Of a stretch of 6,640 nt of DNA, positions 5,900 through 6,640 are shown piece after piece (position 1 is the stretch's first letter; every line of letters begins with the position of its first letter). The notes below the pieces were generated by a model. That model was not told the origin of the DNA, did no database searches, and was given only the letters and a program-made list of their open reading frames with translations. A program made the translations under genes and the position numbers. The DNA comes from Pseudomonadota bacterium (lineage in GTDB: Bacteria; Pseudomonadota; Gammaproteobacteria; GCA-001735895), in NCBI GenBank assembly GCA_022545625.1, contig JACZQS010000135.1, positions 1 to 6,640 of the forward strand. The letters are read 5' to 3'.

Positions 5900-6559
5900 T
5901 TATTGGAGCACCCTGCTAGCCAATATTTTAGTCCCCGACCGCGTTTTTATCCGGGCCGACAGGTAGGATGGCTCGTTATCTGGCAATCCATGAATGCTGA
6001 CCAGGTGATCGGCACCAATGGATTCGAGCATCGAACGCAACCAGTCGGGCCTGTTGTGATGAATCTCCAGCGACTGCAATCGGCATCCCAGACCTGCCAT
6101 GGCCAGCGAGGGATGCGGTTTCGAATGCCACTGGATAATATAAGGCAGTAAACCGTTTGCCAGCAATCGACCGTCCGCGGTGAGGGCAATCTGCCAGCGC
6201 AGATTATCGCGGCTGAGTTCGGTCGGGTTACCCGTCGAAAATGCCGAATTCCGATGCAGCTGATGAATATCGGCAGTATTGATTACCCAGGCAATCAACC
6301 TCGGTTGCTGGCCTAAAGAATCGCGCATTAGTGCATCGTCGAGGTTAAACCAGCGTGGTTGTTCGGGTGTTAAACCTTGAGGATCGATGGCAATCACCTC
6401 GAGGTAAGCACTATTACCGAGTTGCATCAGATGATTGTGGGTTCCCATGGTTTTGTGGACCCCGCCTTTGGGGATTTCAACCCCGAGTGTCGAGCGAACG
6501 TATTCGACACCCTGCGCGAGGGTTTCTGCCGCAATTACCAGGTGGTCGAGACGATTCAT
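5900..6559 (-). CDS. Glyoxalase/VOC-superfamily protein (Glyoxalase_3-like)
   Basis: This 219-residue protein opens with the VOC hallmark LDHLVIAAETL (4-14, His6) and continues with VEYVRSTLGVEIPKGG, HKTMGTHNHLMQLGNSAYLEVIAIDP (35-60, with His41, His43 and Glu54) and PRLIAWVINTAD. The segment LPYIIQWHSKPHPS (138-151), followed by a second beta-alpha-beta unit (GCRLQSLEIHH, 158-168), is characteristic of the single-chain Glyoxalase_3-type group. Members are small soluble proteins, some metal-dependent lyases, isomerases or dioxygenases and many uncharacterised; the reaction here cannot be stated. The length is normal and the gene appears intact. The start is supported by the family-like N-terminus, although no Shine-Dalgarno is visible. 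It stands alone on its strand and converges on the protease gene. Confidence 0.85.
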   Translation of the reverse strand: MNRLDHLVIAAETLAQGVEYVRSTLGVEIPKGGVHKTMGTHNHLMQLGNSAYLEVIAIDPQGLTPEQPRWFNLDDALMRDSLGQQPRLIAWVINTADIHQLHRNSAFSTGNPTELSRDNLRWQIALTADGRLLANGLLPYIIQWHSKPHPSLAMAGLGCRLQSLEIHHNRPDWLRSMLESIGADHLVSIHGLPDNEPSYLSARIKTRSGTKILASRVLQ

Positions 6560-6565
6560 CGCATC

Positions 6566-6594
6566 AATTTATTTTGAATAGCGATATTTCTCAA
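6566..6594 (-). promoter_or_regulatory. Candidate promoter for the VOC gene, possibly leaderless
   Basis: On the minus strand TTGAGA (6594-6589, 5 of 6 to the -35 box) is followed by a 17 bp spacer and TAAATT (6571-6566, 4 of 6 to the -10 box). Initiation about 7 bases further would fall at the start codon itself, giving a leaderless message. That would agree with the missing ribosome-binding site. The surrounding 6560-6640 sequence is AT-rich and otherwise empty, so chance matches are easy. Confidence 0.25.
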
Positions 6595-6640
6595 GGCCTA
6601 AATTAATAAATCACGCTGGACAAGATTATCATAGTGGATT

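Noticed and set aside
5846..6151. 101-residue plus-strand reading frame across the M48/VOC convergent ends
   Set aside because: It overlaps the M48 end in another frame and is antisense to the VOC gene; no domain is recognisable.
1..6640. CRISPR arrays, tRNA or rRNA genes, or phage and defence-system genes
   Set aside because: No regularly spaced direct repeats, cloverleaf-like segments or defence and phage protein motifs were seen on either strand.

Overview
The window holds six protein-coding genes and, at its left edge, one end of a small palindromic mobile-element-like sequence. Protein composition, moderate GC content and dense gene packing suggest a proteobacterium, most likely an environmental gammaproteobacterium. 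That placement is inferred from general character only; there is no rRNA or other marker gene. I see no tRNA, rRNA or CRISPR array and no phage genes.

Layout. Positions 1-125 form an imperfect fold-back sequence. It ends in an IS5-like terminal motif that touches the stop codon of the first gene. Positions 126-2284 (minus strand) carry a two-gene unit. A choline-kinase/aminoglycoside-phosphotransferase-fold kinase comes first in transcription order. A class-V PLP enzyme of the cysteine-desulfurase-like group follows, but it lacks the catalytic cysteine. A 92 bp divergent intergenic region separates this unit from a plus-strand gene at 2377-3168, a probable phytanoyl-CoA-dioxygenase-like Fe(II)/2-oxoglutarate oxygenase. 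After a 148 bp gap with a plausible promoter comes a plus-strand pair at 3317-5882: a LemA-family membrane protein, then a large HtpX-like M48 metalloprotease with a C-terminal extension that looks TerB-like. A convergent minus-strand gene at 5900-6559 encodes a glyoxalase/VOC-superfamily protein. The last 81 bases are AT-rich upstream sequence.

How the genes may work together. LemA plus membrane M48 protease is a recurrent bacterial pairing and probably acts in envelope protein quality control or turnover; here the protease also carries an added cytosolic-type helical domain. The kinase, the PLP enzyme and the divergently transcribed oxygenase could form a small-molecule module with an unknown substrate, but this rests on proximity and enzyme class alone. 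The VOC protein has no evident link to its neighbours.

The most unusual structure is the left-edge palindrome: bases 5-20 pair with 72-87 around a central 36-56 hairpin. If the symmetry holds, the whole element would be a MITE of about 160 bp whose far end lies only about 33 bases outside the window.
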